Below the pieces are notes generated by a model. The model was not told where the DNA came from, ran no database searches, and was given only the letters and a program-made list of their open reading frames with translations. Source: CADEDV01 sp048498035 (GTDB taxonomy: Bacteria; Bacteroidota; Bacteroidia; Chitinophagales; Chitinophagaceae). Taken from it: a stretch of DNA of 64,000 nucleotides. Below are positions 17,733 to 26,304 of this stretch, in pieces. Every line of letters starts with the position of its first letter. Position 1 is the stretch's first letter. Location: NCBI GenBank assembly GCA_048498035.1, contig JBEHYT010000009.1:1-64000 (forward strand), read 5' to 3'. The position numbers were made by a program, and so were the translations under genes.

Positions 17733-19646
17733 ATGAAAACCTGCGTTTTAGTCGCCGCTGCACTATTGATCAGTTTCCTATCTTATACACAAAACAATTA
17801 TGCGGTTTCTTTTGATGGTTCTTCTTCTGCCAACTGCGGAAGCAATTCCGGGTTAAATATTACCGGAACAGCTATTACCGTGGAAGCCTGGATCTACCCC
17901 ACTTCATTTACCGCAAATTACTGGGAAGGGTCCATCGTTGCAAAAGACGCACAGAATAATACGGGCTATACATTGCGTTGCGGTGGCAGCGGCCAATTGA
18001 GTTTTGTTATTGCACTTGCCGGGAATTTGTGGTCAGAGGCGATAAGTGGCACCAATGTGCTGGCACTTAATAAATGGCAGCATGTAGCCGGCGTTTATAA
18101 CGGCAGCAACATTCTTTTATACGTAGATGGTAAGCAGGTAGCGTCAACAACTGAAAACAGGACACTACTGGAGGATGGGTCATACCCCGTTATGATCGGG
18201 GCATCGCCGGGAATCTGGACGCCGGCCAGAAGATTTACAGGCGCTATTGATGAAGCCCGCATCTGGAATGTTTCCAAAACGCCAGCAGAGATCAGGGATA
18301 ACATGTTCCGCCACCTATCAGCCGGTACTGGCCTGATTGCCTCATATCAAATGAGTGATGGCAGTGGCACCAGCATAACCGATAACAGCGGGAATGGTAA
18401 TACGGCTACACTTTCTGGTGGTTCGTGGGTCGCCAGCCCCATCCAGCTTGCGGGTAACGCCTTGGCGTTTGATGGAGTAGATGATTACGTAAATGTTCCT
18501 CACCAAAGTAGTCAGGATATCAGCGCCGCAATTACGTTGGAAGCCTGGGTATATGCAAGCAGCACCACAACCGTACAAAATGTAATTTGTAAAAGCACGC
18601 AAGCTACGAATACAGGTTATATCTTTCCCAGGACAGACGACGGATGGGGACATACCACCTTCTGGTTACACATCGGGGGTAGTTGGAAAAGCCTGTCAGC
18701 TCCCTATCCCTCCCGAAATACCTGGCATCACCTGGCCGCTACCTACGATGGTGCTGAAATGAAGATATATGTTGATGGAACCTTGTCTGCATCGATGGCT
18801 GCTACCGGGCCTATTGCAGTCAACAGTAATAATCTCACCCTTGGTCTTCAACCCGGATACCCGGAATATTTCGGAGGGCGGGCAGATGAGATCCGGGTAT
18901 GGAATGTGGCCCGAACCATGGCACAGATACAGGCTGATATGAATAAAGACATCAATCCGGCAACCGCCAGTGGATTGGTTGCTTACTTTAACGTGAACCA
19001 GGGAATTGCCAGCGGCACCAATACAGGGCTCACAACGCTGCTGGATCAAACAGGCACACAAAACGGTACTTTGGTAAATTTTACATTGAGCGGCGCCGGT
19101 TCAAACTATGTTGTTCAAAACAGCAACTTGGTTGTTCTGCCATTAACGTGGGTTTCATTTACTGCAGGCAAAAACGGCAGCGATGTAAAGCTTGACTGGA
19201 CCACGGCCAATGAGTATCACACTAACTATTTTCTTGTCCAACATAGCACCGATGGTAACAACTGGACCGCCCTGGCCAGGATAAATGCCGCTGCTGCGCA
19301 ACAATATAGCTTTATTCATCAAAGCCCCGCAAAAGGAATTCATTTTTACCGGTTGCAGCAGTTCGACATAGATGGAGCCAGCACTTACAGCAAAATATGC
19401 ACGGTGCGCCTGGGCGACGATGTGCAGCATTTTAATGTATTTCCTAACCCGGCAACCAGGGGTTATTGCTTTATACAAATGGACAAAGCCGGCCCGTTAC
19501 AAATGTTCGACGCCGCGGGACGATGCGTTCGCATAATAATGCTTGAAAAAGGATTGCAGCAGATAAACACACAAGATCTACCTGCAGGACTATATCATTT
19601 GCGATCCGGCGAAACGAATCTTTCAGAATCGCTTATTATTAAATAG
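17733..19646 (+). CDS. LamG-domain T9SS surface protein
   Basis: This protein (637 residues) has a signal peptide (VLVAAALLISFLSYTQ). Two concanavalin-like LamG/Laminin_G_3 domains follow (about 20-225 and 230-445); each has the strands AVSFDGSSS / LAFDGVDDYVNV, ITVEAWIYP / ITLEAWVYA, LYVDGKQVAS / IYVDGTLSAS and a closing IDEARIWNVSKT / DEIRVWNVART. A fibronectin-like stretch (about 475-560) contains LDWTTANEYHTNYFLVQHSTDG. A short type A T9SS sorting domain ends the protein (FNVFPNPATRGYCF onward). It is probably a secreted, surface-anchored glycan-binding protein. It is paralogous over its whole length to the gene at 42737-44644. The start was chosen from the signal peptide and promoter. 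Confidence 0.88.
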   Translation: MKTCVLVAAALLISFLSYTQNNYAVSFDGSSSANCGSNSGLNITGTAITVEAWIYPTSFTANYWEGSIVAKDAQNNTGYTLRCGGSGQLSFVIALAGNLWSEAISGTNVLALNKWQHVAGVYNGSNILLYVDGKQVASTTENRTLLEDGSYPVMIGASPGIWTPARRFTGAIDEARIWNVSKTPAEIRDNMFRHLSAGTGLIASYQMSDGSGTSITDNSGNGNTATLSGGSWVASPIQLAGNALAFDGVDDYVNVPHQSSQDISAAITLEAWVYASSTTTVQNVICKSTQATNTGYIFPRTDDGWGHTTFWLHIGGSWKSLSAPYPSRNTWHHLAATYDGAEMKIYVDGTLSASMAATGPIAVNSNNLTLGLQPGYPEYFGGRADEIRVWNVARTMAQIQADMNKDINPATASGLVAYFNVNQGIASGTNTGLTTLLDQTGTQNGTLVNFTLSGAGSNYVVQNSNLVVLPLTWVSFTAGKNGSDVKLDWTTANEYHTNYFLVQHSTDGNNWTALARINAAAAQQYSFIHQSPAKGIHFYRLQQFDIDGASTYSKICTVRLGDDVQHFNVFPNPATRGYCFIQMDKAGPLQMFDAAGRCVRIIMLEKGLQQINTQDLPAGLYHLRSGETNLSESLIIK

Positions 19647-19679
19647 TTTTTCTGCAACACAGGATTTTGGGTTTTAAAA

Positions 19680-19707
19680 TGGCCAACTATAGATTTATAA
19701 TTGGCCA
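19680..19707. other. Hairpin downstream of the LamG gene
   Basis: TGGCCAA and TTGGCCA flank an AT-rich loop that can itself pair as TATA/TATA. It lies 34 bp after the LamG gene and may act as a weak terminator; the flanking T-tract favours the minus strand. Confidence 0.4.
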
Positions 19708-19823
19708 AAATTGAACCTTCTGTACATCTCGTCGCATACAAAATGAGGTGGTAATGGATAATTTACTTAAATGACCGGGTGAGTCACCTAATCATTAAGG
19801 TCATAAGTCGTTCTTTGCTCGCC

Positions 19824-20753
19824 TTAAATGTCTTCAAAAAAGTCGTTGTCAATATCCTTCACCTCATAGGTTTTCTTTGGTTGAACGCCTACATTATGGT
19901 GAATAGCCAGGTCAACAAGGGTTTGACCATTAATCAGTATAATTCTATTATGGGGATTCATTTTTGCGGTTGCCATAGCATCCTCCGTAAAATCAGACGT
20001 AGCAATGAATATACCTTTATTTGTACCCTTTAGACTTAACGATCCAATGAAGTCGCGTATATCCTTCGATTGAACTTTATTATCCTTCCATCGTTTTGCC
20101 TGTACATAGATGCGCTCTATACCAAGCCTATCCTGGTAAATGATTCCGTCTATACCATTATCGCCCGACTGGCCCACTACTTCGAAGTTTTTCTCTTCTA
20201 CGCCGCCGTAACCCATTCTCGTCAGTAGTTCCAGAACAAAATACTCGAAGTATTTAGGGGGCTTTTCTTTCAAGATTTCCAACAACTCATATCCTAAATT
20301 ATTATTCAAATCTTTGATCGTATCGCCCAGGATTTCCTCAGGCGTTTTACCAGGAATTAATGGATCAGGAGCTTGTTGTTTTTCAGTATCACTTCCTTTA
20401 TCAAATGAGCCCTGCCATTTTTTAAAATCATCAAACTGCCGTAAATAGGCAATGTTGATGTAATCAATAGCTTCATTAGCCACATTTTTACCCGTTGCTG
20501 TAATTTGATAAACGCCCCGTTGAGGATAAAAAACCAAACCCGAATTCTTCAAATAACTTATTGCCCAGGCAACGCGGTTCTTAAACAGTCCCATTTGCCC
20601 GCTGGGCACTTTTATTTTCAGATCCTCTTCGGAGAGCTGGAATTTCGTGGCTAATGCCGCCATTACTTCCTGCAAATTGTGCGGCTTTTGATCCTTCAGA
20701 AATGAGAGGAGTGGATACATCAGGCTTTGGAAGTCAGGAATTCGTTCTGACAT
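19824..20753 (-). CDS. mrr: Mrr-family restriction endonuclease
   Basis: This 309-residue protein has an N-terminal winged-helix Mrr_N domain (about 1-95) and a C-terminal Mrr catalytic domain (about 170-295). The PD-(D/E)xK-type active site is visible: GDNGIDGII (Asp) followed by IYVQAKRW (Gln-x-Lys). An FVLELLTRMGY helix precedes it, as usual in the family. Mrr enzymes cut modified or foreign DNA. The chosen start is the internal ATG at 20753; an upstream codon would add 17 unlikely residues. It stands alone without a methylase gene, as expected for a modification-dependent enzyme. It lies next to a Fic gene and the AT-rich island. Confidence 0.88.
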   Translation of the reverse strand: MSERIPDFQSLMYPLLSFLKDQKPHNLQEVMAALATKFQLSEEDLKIKVPSGQMGLFKNRVAWAISYLKNSGLVFYPQRGVYQITATGKNVANEAIDYINIAYLRQFDDFKKWQGSFDKGSDTEKQQAPDPLIPGKTPEEILGDTIKDLNNNLGYELLEILKEKPPKYFEYFVLELLTRMGYGGVEEKNFEVVGQSGDNGIDGIIYQDRLGIERIYVQAKRWKDNKVQSKDIRDFIGSLSLKGTNKGIFIATSDFTEDAMATAKMNPHNRIILINGQTLVDLAIHHNVGVQPKKTYEVKDIDNDFFEDI

Positions 20754-20945
20754 AAAGGAAAATTTGGACGGTAATATAATAAAAGGCGAGCCTATTCCCA
20801 CCACCAGCGAAATGTACCGCCCTTTTGGGAAATTTCGATTTTGCGCGCATAAGGCGTTGCGAGTAACCGCAGAATTCTTCTATAACTTATTAGGGACCAA
20901 ATTTTAAGGTACCCTGAGGTTGATCGGCTTGTTCACTGCATAAAA

Positions 20946-21038
20946 ATGCGGAGATTAAATAGGCTATTCTCCGCAAAATATGCGGCTTTTCTTGCCGATG
21001 CGGCGAATAATGCCTATATTCACCGCATAAAATGCGGT
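20946..21038. promoter_or_regulatory. Operator-like array of ATGCGG/CCGCAT half-sites
   Basis: Four direct ATGCGG half-sites start at 20946, 20980, 20998 and 21032, spaced 34, 18 and 34 bases apart. Inverted partners CCGCA at 20971 and CCGCAT at 21023 form two palindromes, 20971-20985 and 21022-21038 (ACCGCAT-AAA-ATGCGGT). The last palindrome ends 2 bases before the Fic start codon. This looks like a multi-site operator for autoregulation of the Fic gene; the binding protein is not known. Confidence 0.65.
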
Positions 21039-21040
21039 AA

Positions 21041-22147
21041 ATGCCTGTTTATATCCATCAACTCCCTAATTGGCCCCGATTTACCTGGCAACAGGACCAA
21101 ATCACGGTGCTGCTGGCCGAAGTCCGGCACCGCCAGGGAAGGCTGTTGGGTAGGATGGAAAGTATGGGATTTAACCTGCAGGCAGAAGCCAGCCTGCAAA
21201 CCCTTACCCTGGATGTGTTGAAATCCAGCGAAATTGAGGGAGAGCTGTTGGATGCCAGCCAGGTAAGATCTTCCATCGCGCGGCGTTTGGGCATGGATAT
21301 CGCCGGACTGGTGCCGGCCGACCGGCATGTGGAAGGCATCGTGGAGATGATGTTGGATGCTACGCAAAAATACCAGCAGCCTTTATCGGCCGACCGGCTG
21401 TTTGGCTGGCATGCGGCCTTATTCCCAACCGGGCGGAGTGGAATGTATAAAATTGTAGCCGGTGCCTGGCGTGATAACGCGAAAGACGATCCCATGCAGA
21501 TTGTTTCTGGTGCGGCAGGAAGGGAAAAAGTGCATTTTGAGGCGCCCGCAGCGGACCGGCTCAACACCGAAATGAAGCATTTCATTGCCTGGTTCAACGA
21601 GGATAAGGATATGGATCCCGTTATTAAGGCGGCCATAGCGCATTTGTGGTTTGTAACCGTACACCCCTTTGACGATGGCAATGGACGTATAGCCCGGGCT
21701 ATCGCCGACATGCAACTGACCAGGTCTGATGGCACATCCCAACGGTTTTACAGCATGAGCGCGCAGATAAGAAAGGAACGAAACGAATATTATAATATTT
21801 TAGAGGCCACGCAAAAGGGTTCGTTGGATGTGACCGACTGGCTCACCTGGTTCCTGCACTGCCTCGACCGGGCTATTGCCGCAACCGACGAAACGATAGG
21901 CGGCGTATTAAGAAAAGCGAAGTTTTGGGAACGGCATGCTGCAACGCCGCTGAACGACCGCCAGCGAACCATGTTGAATAAATTGCTGGATGGCTTTGAA
22001 GGAAAACTGAATACGTCCAAATGGGCAAAAATCACGAAGACCTCTGCTGATACGGCGTTGCGGGATATACAGGATTTAATTGACAAAGGAGTTTTAGCGA
22101 AGGAAACCAGTGGGGGGAGAAGTACGGCGTATGGGCTGGTTGAATGA
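21041..22147 (+). CDS. Fic-family protein adenylyltransferase (DUF4172-Fic)
   Basis: This 368-residue enzyme has an N-terminal DUF4172 region (YIHQLPNWPRFTW at residues 3-15), a Fic core and a C-terminal winged-helix-like domain. The catalytic motif HPFDDGNGRIAR is complete, including the essential His and the anion-binding Gly-Asn-Gly-Arg loop. An inhibitory-helix motif of the (S/T)xxxE(G/N) type is visible as SSEIEG near residue 65-70, so this is a class II, self-inhibited Fic. Such enzymes transfer AMP from ATP to a Ser, Thr or Tyr of a target protein. The target is unknown; stand-alone Fic proteins can act as toxins or signalling enzymes. The upstream palindromes suggest tight transcriptional control. 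Confidence 0.9.
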   Translation: MPVYIHQLPNWPRFTWQQDQITVLLAEVRHRQGRLLGRMESMGFNLQAEASLQTLTLDVLKSSEIEGELLDASQVRSSIARRLGMDIAGLVPADRHVEGIVEMMLDATQKYQQPLSADRLFGWHAALFPTGRSGMYKIVAGAWRDNAKDDPMQIVSGAAGREKVHFEAPAADRLNTEMKHFIAWFNEDKDMDPVIKAAIAHLWFVTVHPFDDGNGRIARAIADMQLTRSDGTSQRFYSMSAQIRKERNEYYNILEATQKGSLDVTDWLTWFLHCLDRAIAATDETIGGVLRKAKFWERHAATPLNDRQRTMLNKLLDGFEGKLNTSKWAKITKTSADTALRDIQDLIDKGVLAKETSGGRSTAYGLVE

Positions 22148-22204
22148 TGGGCGAACGCTCAATTAACATCAACAATTGCTATCCTAAACTCAAGACCCAG
22201 ACCT

Positions 22205-22254
22205 GGCCTTTCACGCGAAAAATCTGTAGCCCCAAAGGTCGAAAAACTCGAACC
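22205..22254 (+). repeat. Left att-like direct repeat of the tRNA-linked island
   Basis: This segment matches, in the same orientation, the tRNA 3' end and its flank at 34329-34382. Shared blocks in order are GGCCTTT, ACGCG, AAAAT, TGTAG, CCC and TCGAACC, with single changes and one 9-base gap between the AAAAT and TGTAG blocks. It may be the distal attachment site left by integration into the tRNA gene. Confidence 0.45.
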
Positions 22255-22385
22255 AGTTCTTACAGGATTTGGGGTAATTAGCGACATTAAGCGCCAATAC
22301 ATAGCTCAAATAGAAAAAAAGAGGTTCGAGTAATTCTTATCCTCTAATTTTGAACTGACCTAAAATAAGGTACGCCTACACCACC

Positions 22386-22505
22386 ATGAGCGCTACAAAA
22401 AGGAAGAGATCTTTCCCGCCTCTTTCAGTATATATCACTATAGGGGCCATAATAATTTTATATGCGACTATAGAAAAGGGGTGCGCATTTTCTGAATATC
22501 ATTGA
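22386..22505 (+). CDS. Possible 39-residue membrane peptide
   Basis: The frame starts at an ATG and encodes a basic N-terminus (KRKR near residue 5), a hydrophobic stretch (VYITIGAIIILYA) and a short tail. It has no recognisable relatives and no clear ribosome site, and it runs against the operon. It may be chance. Confidence 0.2.
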   Translation: MSATKRKRSFPPLSVYITIGAIIILYATIEKGCAFSEYH

Positions 22506-22510
22506 ATTAA

Positions 22511-23341
22511 CTAATTGACCGAAAATTCAAAATATATAGGAATATGATCAGAGATCTTTCTTGCTTCCGAAAGGTCAGAAAATGTTTTATAAAAATGAAC
22601 TACTCCAGACGCCTCGCTTGTAACTTTTTTGGCATTAAAAAAGACATTATCAAATTCAGATGACAAACATTCGTCGTTTTTGCACTCTTCTTTCAGGCTG
22701 GTTTTTTGGCAAATCAATGCTGACTTATACCCCATTCCTTTTAAAGGACTAAAAACAGTATGACTCTGTGGCAAATTGAAATCGCCACAGAATATTAAAT
22801 TCAGGTTCGAATATTCTTCTGGCAAGAATTTAAAATATTTTACTTCAGTTTCTGGTTGTTTTGATTCGGTAATTGCATGAAAATTTACCAAAGTGAATTC
22901 CTTTGAATTAAAGGAGAAAGTAGAATAGAATGGCTCTCTATCAATCTCAGTCTTATATTTCTCCTCGAGCCAGGATTTGCCGATCTTTCTAACTCTTGCT
23001 GGCTTCCACAAGAAAGCATATCTCTCAGTTTTATAGGAACTACTAACTGAAGGATCACTTATTATATAGTCCCATTTTACCCCCTTTCTATTTAGTTCAT
23101 CGCTTAGTCTCGCAACAGCCTGCGAACCTCCGTATCCTGCCACAACCTCCTGAATTACTATAATGTCGTAATTTTTCACTGTGTTAGCTATAAATTCAAC
23201 AACTGAATCGCTCTTTGACTTACCAAAATCCCTTAAATTCCACGAACAAATAGTGACTTTAGTATCTGCCCCATCGGATAACGACGAAAATCGAATAAGG
23301 ACAAGTAAACAAATAGAGATATATTTCGCGCTTTTAAGCAT
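22511..23341 (-). CDS. Exported EEP-family (DNase I-like) nuclease
   Basis: This 276-residue protein starts with a signal peptide (ISICLLVLIRFSSLSDGA) and continues with a complete endonuclease/exonuclease/phosphatase fold. The catalytic landmarks are present: SWNLRDFG (Asn near 35), DIIVIQEVV (Glu near 63), CGDFNLPQ (Asp-x-Asn near 185) and SDHIPI (Asp-His near 267). The fold uses Mg to cut phosphodiester bonds, so an exported DNase or RNase is likely, though lipid phosphatases share the fold. It is the last gene of the eight-gene operon, 11 bases after the protease gene. Cys residues near 205-225 may form disulphides, fitting a periplasmic location. A role as effector of the operon is inference. 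Confidence 0.82.
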   Translation of the reverse strand: MLKSAKYISICLLVLIRFSSLSDGADTKVTICSWNLRDFGKSKSDSVVEFIANTVKNYDIIVIQEVVAGYGGSQAVARLSDELNRKGVKWDYIISDPSVSSSYKTERYAFLWKPARVRKIGKSWLEEKYKTEIDREPFYSTFSFNSKEFTLVNFHAITESKQPETEVKYFKFLPEEYSNLNLIFCGDFNLPQSHTVFSPLKGMGYKSALICQKTSLKEECKNDECLSSEFDNVFFNAKKVTSEASGVVHFYKTFSDLSEARKISDHIPIYFEFSVN

Positions 23342-23352
23342 ATTAAATCCTC

Positions 23353-24096
23353 CTATTCAAAAGCTATCTCGCCCTTCTCATAATCAATTGAAATCTTTCC
23401 AAATTTCATTAAAGCTGATTGTCCAAGCAGTAAAGGCGCATTTTGATTTTGCGTCACACAAGCCTGAACATCCTTTAAAATGCGATCGCCAATTTTCACT
23501 CTCTTCAAATTTATGATTGTACCATCTGAAATATCGCCGTTAGCATCGGTGAACTGGCCCTTTCCGATTATGTCACTCTTGTCTAACTTTCCTTGGTTAT
23601 ACAAATTATCTGCCTCATTAGAAGAGATTGAAATTAAACTGGCACCTGTGTCAAAAATAAAATACATGGGCTCCTCATTTATTTCCGCAGGAATAATATA
23701 AACTCCATTCTCCAATTCCATTGAAACAACAGTTCTCGTTTTTATTGGTTCATTTTGCTCAGTAACAGGCGCTTCAGTCTTTGAAATTTGATTTACTCTT
23801 GAGAGTAAATCATTAATGCAGTCTCCGTCCGAATTATAAATGGTGGCAGAAATCTTATCTGTAGAAAACTCATTAATCTGCTCACTGTTTCTGTCATACA
23901 GCAGAATGCTGCCCGTCGCATACCTTTCAAGAATTTTTACATTACTCTCGTTCTTTGCAACATCAATTAAGGTAACAATGATTCCATTTGACAAATGAAC
24001 GGAATTCCCGTCAATCACCCTCGAAATACCAAATGAGTTAGTGTTTCCACAAGATTGAGCCATTATTATCAAAACTAAAAGTCCTATAATCCTCAT
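23353..24096 (-). CDS. Retropepsin-like aspartic protease lipoprotein
   Basis: This 247-residue protein has a lipoprotein signal (LVLIIMAQSC, lipidated Cys16). A short region follows (20-110) that may be SH3- or thermonuclease-like (RVIDGNSVHLSNGIIVTLIDVAKNE). A single retropepsin-like domain then runs from about 125 to 247: the catalytic FIFDTGAS is near residue 148 and the second signature LLLGQSAL near 220. One-domain aspartic proteases of this clan act as homodimers. Its start codon overlaps the stop of the ZorB-like gene by one base (TAATG), which indicates translational coupling. It probably works in the periplasm, perhaps processing a partner of the operon. Confidence 0.8.
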   Translation of the reverse strand: MRIIGLLVLIIMAQSCGNTNSFGISRVIDGNSVHLSNGIIVTLIDVAKNESNVKILERYATGSILLYDRNSEQINEFSTDKISATIYNSDGDCINDLLSRVNQISKTEAPVTEQNEPIKTRTVVSMELENGVYIIPAEINEEPMYFIFDTGASLISISSNEADNLYNQGKLDKSDIIGKGQFTDANGDISDGTIINLKRVKIGDRILKDVQACVTQNQNAPLLLGQSALMKFGKISIDYEKGEIAFE

Positions 24097-24743
24097 TAAT
24101 TAATTTTTGGTATTATCTGAATTAAAAATCGCTTATTATTTTCTTCTTTTACATCTCGTCCAACTCCAGAAAAACCACTGCCTGCCATTATTATTTCAGT
24201 AGTGTTTGGATTAAATGCAATCCCTCTTGATTTCCAAAATTTAAACAAGGCAAGTGCTCGTTTATAGCTTAAATTATACCCATATTCATTATCTCTATCA
24301 ATTGAGCCATCAAAATTATTTGCAGTATTACCTTCAATGAGAACTAAAAATTTTATTTTTTCAGTACTATATAACGTATCAATCAAACCGATTATACTTT
24401 TTCCTGCACTTTCTGCAGATGAGTAAAATTCCGGCTTGATAATTTCACTTTTAGATTGAAATATTTCCTGCCCAATAAAGTCCTTTACAAGAAATCTTTT
24501 ATATACATCGTCGTACGAAAAAATGCCAGTATTCTGTAGTGTTTTTATCTGTCTATCTATTTTTTGAATTCGCTGATATTCTTTGGCTAACACTTCAAAC
24601 TTGTCTTTCTCTTTTTTCAACTCCCGTTCCCGGTCCTTAAATAGTTTAAAACTCAGTACAAATAAAACAAGAACGACAACAAACAGTGCTGTCATTAAAT
24701 CAACATAGCTTGGCCAAAATAAATTTTTACCCTTTTCTTCCAC
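24096..24743 (-). CDS. MotB/ZorB-like OmpA-domain stator protein
   Basis: This 215-residue protein has a short cytoplasmic N-terminus and one membrane helix that begins PSYVDLMTALFVVVLVLFVLS. Asp15 lies exactly where MotB and ZorB carry the proton-binding Asp. A coiled segment follows (35-70), then a periplasmic OmpA/MotB-type domain with FLVLIEGNTANN, LSYKRALALFKFW and a terminal NNKRFLIQIIP, matching the peptidoglycan-binding fold. It overlaps the ZorA-like gene by 17 bases, as stator pairs usually do. Together they should form a proton-driven A5B2 motor. The OmpA domain is more diverged than in true MotB. Confidence 0.82.
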   Translation of the reverse strand: MEEKGKNLFWPSYVDLMTALFVVVLVLFVLSFKLFKDRERELKKEKDKFEVLAKEYQRIQKIDRQIKTLQNTGIFSYDDVYKRFLVKDFIGQEIFQSKSEIIKPEFYSSAESAGKSIIGLIDTLYSTEKIKFLVLIEGNTANNFDGSIDRDNEYGYNLSYKRALALFKFWKSRGIAFNPNTTEIIMAGSGFSGVGRDVKEENNKRFLIQIIPKIN

Positions 24744-26304
24744 TTTTACGTTTAAATATTTTCTTAACCCAGGAAACTATATTTGAATTTCTTTTCTTCG
24801 AAACCTTCACCGGTAGTTCACTGTCACCTCCACTGACCCTGCTCACTTTATTAGCAACACGAACCAACTTCCAGGAAGCGTCATTTTTAAAGTTTTCATC
24901 AATTGCATTTCCCAATTTTTGTTTGATAAACTGAATATCCGTCCTTGTTAAATTTAAATCTTCACTTATCTTTTTAAATTGGCCGTTAAAAGACATTTTT
25001 TCACTAATCGCAGCAAGCTGATTATCCATAGCTTCTAATAGCACCAACTTCTGGAAAGGATTATTGTCAATCTTTAAATCCAGAGCAGTTTCGACTTCTC
25101 TTTTAACGTTATCTGTCAGTTCTTGAATCTTTCGGTATTGAGCTGAAAAGAATTCCTCAATGCTTTGCGAAGATTTAATTTCATGCTGTTTTAGTAATTC
25201 ATATTGCCTATCCAAGTAACTTAAGTTACTGTCTATTCGCCTCAGTATTTCATTTCCTAAATATTCTTTGGTGTTAATATTTTCTCCAAATTGATTCAGA
25301 CTTTCTTCAAAAGACCTTATTCGATTCATAACATTCTCTATTGTTGAAACAAATTGAGAAGTATTATGGATCAATTGTGTTAACTCTTTTTGCTTCTCGA
25401 CAAATTCGACTAATGTTGGTGCCGTATCTTTAATTATGCTAAATACTCTCATATTTGATTCCGCAAGACGATTATATCCCAATTTCTTCAGCTCAATTAA
25501 AAATTCTTTTTGGGTTCTTGTATTTTCAACTACCGCATTTATACTACCAGATAGTGTATTTACAGAATCTCTCAGCGTACCAATATTTGAAGAAAACTTT
25601 GTGTCAAAAAGCTCAATGTTGGTTTCAAACTTCTTGTTAAAGTCATGAATATTTACTTTTAGGCGATCTAGGGCATCAAATAGGCTATTTTCCAAATACG
25701 GCAACAGTTCAGCTTGAAGAAAATTGTAAAAATTATTTTTTCTTTCATCGCATGTTACTTTTGCATTCTTAAAGTTATAAGAGTTGTTGATCACTGTCAG
25801 CAGTAGGCCAGCGAAACTCGCCACCATTGCTATCACCACGCCGCCAATAAAAGTATTGATATTGCTGTCGGTAACTCCCCCTGAAAATGCTATATCCCAA
25901 AGGCCGATAACCACTCCAATGAAAGTACCCATTAACCCAATGTAAAGAGGCAAGCTTATATTGGCAGAGATTGAATTCTCCCTGGATTCAATGTTTCTTT
26001 CAACAATGCTCTTAATTATAGAAAAATCCGTCACTCCGCGGTTCTTGGTTAAGTATTTATTTATCGATTTAATTACTGAGCCAAAATTCTTTCCAAGTGA
26101 AGTGTCATCAGTTTTTAGTAGTTGGATTTTATGACCTTCGATATCGTCCTCTTTTAAAAAGGCTTCATCAAAATCCTGTCGAGGAAAAAAGCCCTTTACC
26201 TCTTGAACTTTTCGAAATGACAAATAAAAGAACGTAAGTTGTATGCAGACTACAAGAATTGTAATAATTAATTCTATGGTGATGTGCAAATTCATATTAG
26301 ACAA
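24727..26304 (-). CDS. MotA/TolQ/ExbB-family channel with long coiled tail (ZorA-like)
   Basis: This 525-residue protein has membrane helices at about 9-29, 117-140 (LPLYIGLMGTFIGVVIGLW) and 150-173 (IGGVVIAMVASFAGLLLTVI). These are the conserved MotA/TolQ/ExbB proton-channel helices. The remaining 350 residues are a helical, coiled-coil cytoplasmic tail rich in Asn, Lys and Glu. The three-helix channel plus a very long tail is the layout of ZorA of the Zorya anti-phage system; ExbB and MotA lack such a tail. It overlaps both neighbours (8 bases with the ATPase gene, 17 with the ZorB-like gene). No ZorC, ZorD or ZorE gene is present, so this is not a classical Zorya locus. Confidence 0.82.
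   Translation of the reverse strand: MSNMNLHITIELIITILVVCIQLTFFYLSFRKVQEVKGFFPRQDFDEAFLKEDDIEGHKIQLLKTDDTSLGKNFGSVIKSINKYLTKNRGVTDFSIIKSIVERNIESRENSISANISLPLYIGLMGTFIGVVIGLWDIAFSGGVTDSNINTFIGGVVIAMVASFAGLLLTVINNSYNFKNAKVTCDERKNNFYNFLQAELLPYLENSLFDALDRLKVNIHDFNKKFETNIELFDTKFSSNIGTLRDSVNTLSGSINAVVENTRTQKEFLIELKKLGYNRLAESNMRVFSIIKDTAPTLVEFVEKQKELTQLIHNTSQFVSTIENVMNRIRSFEESLNQFGENINTKEYLGNEILRRIDSNLSYLDRQYELLKQHEIKSSQSIEEFFSAQYRKIQELTDNVKREVETALDLKIDNNPFQKLVLLEAMDNQLAAISEKMSFNGQFKKISEDLNLTRTDIQFIKQKLGNAIDENFKNDASWKLVRVANKVSRVSGGDSELPVKVSKKRNSNIVSWVKKIFKRKSGRKG

Larger units (their letters stand above)
22148..22510. other. Intergenic boundary of the AT-rich island
   Basis: This gap separates the Fic gene from the end of the motor operon. 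Base composition drops to AT-rich within it. It contains the left att-like repeat (22205-22254) and a doubtful 39-codon reading frame at 22386-22505 with one hydrophobic helix. I see no strong terminator for the operon. Confidence 0.5.

Noticed and set aside
24096..26304. ExbB/ExbD or TolQ/TolR nutrient transport pair
   Set aside because: The channel protein has a 350-residue coiled tail and the partner has a full OmpA-type periplasmic domain, neither of which fits ExbBD or TolQR.
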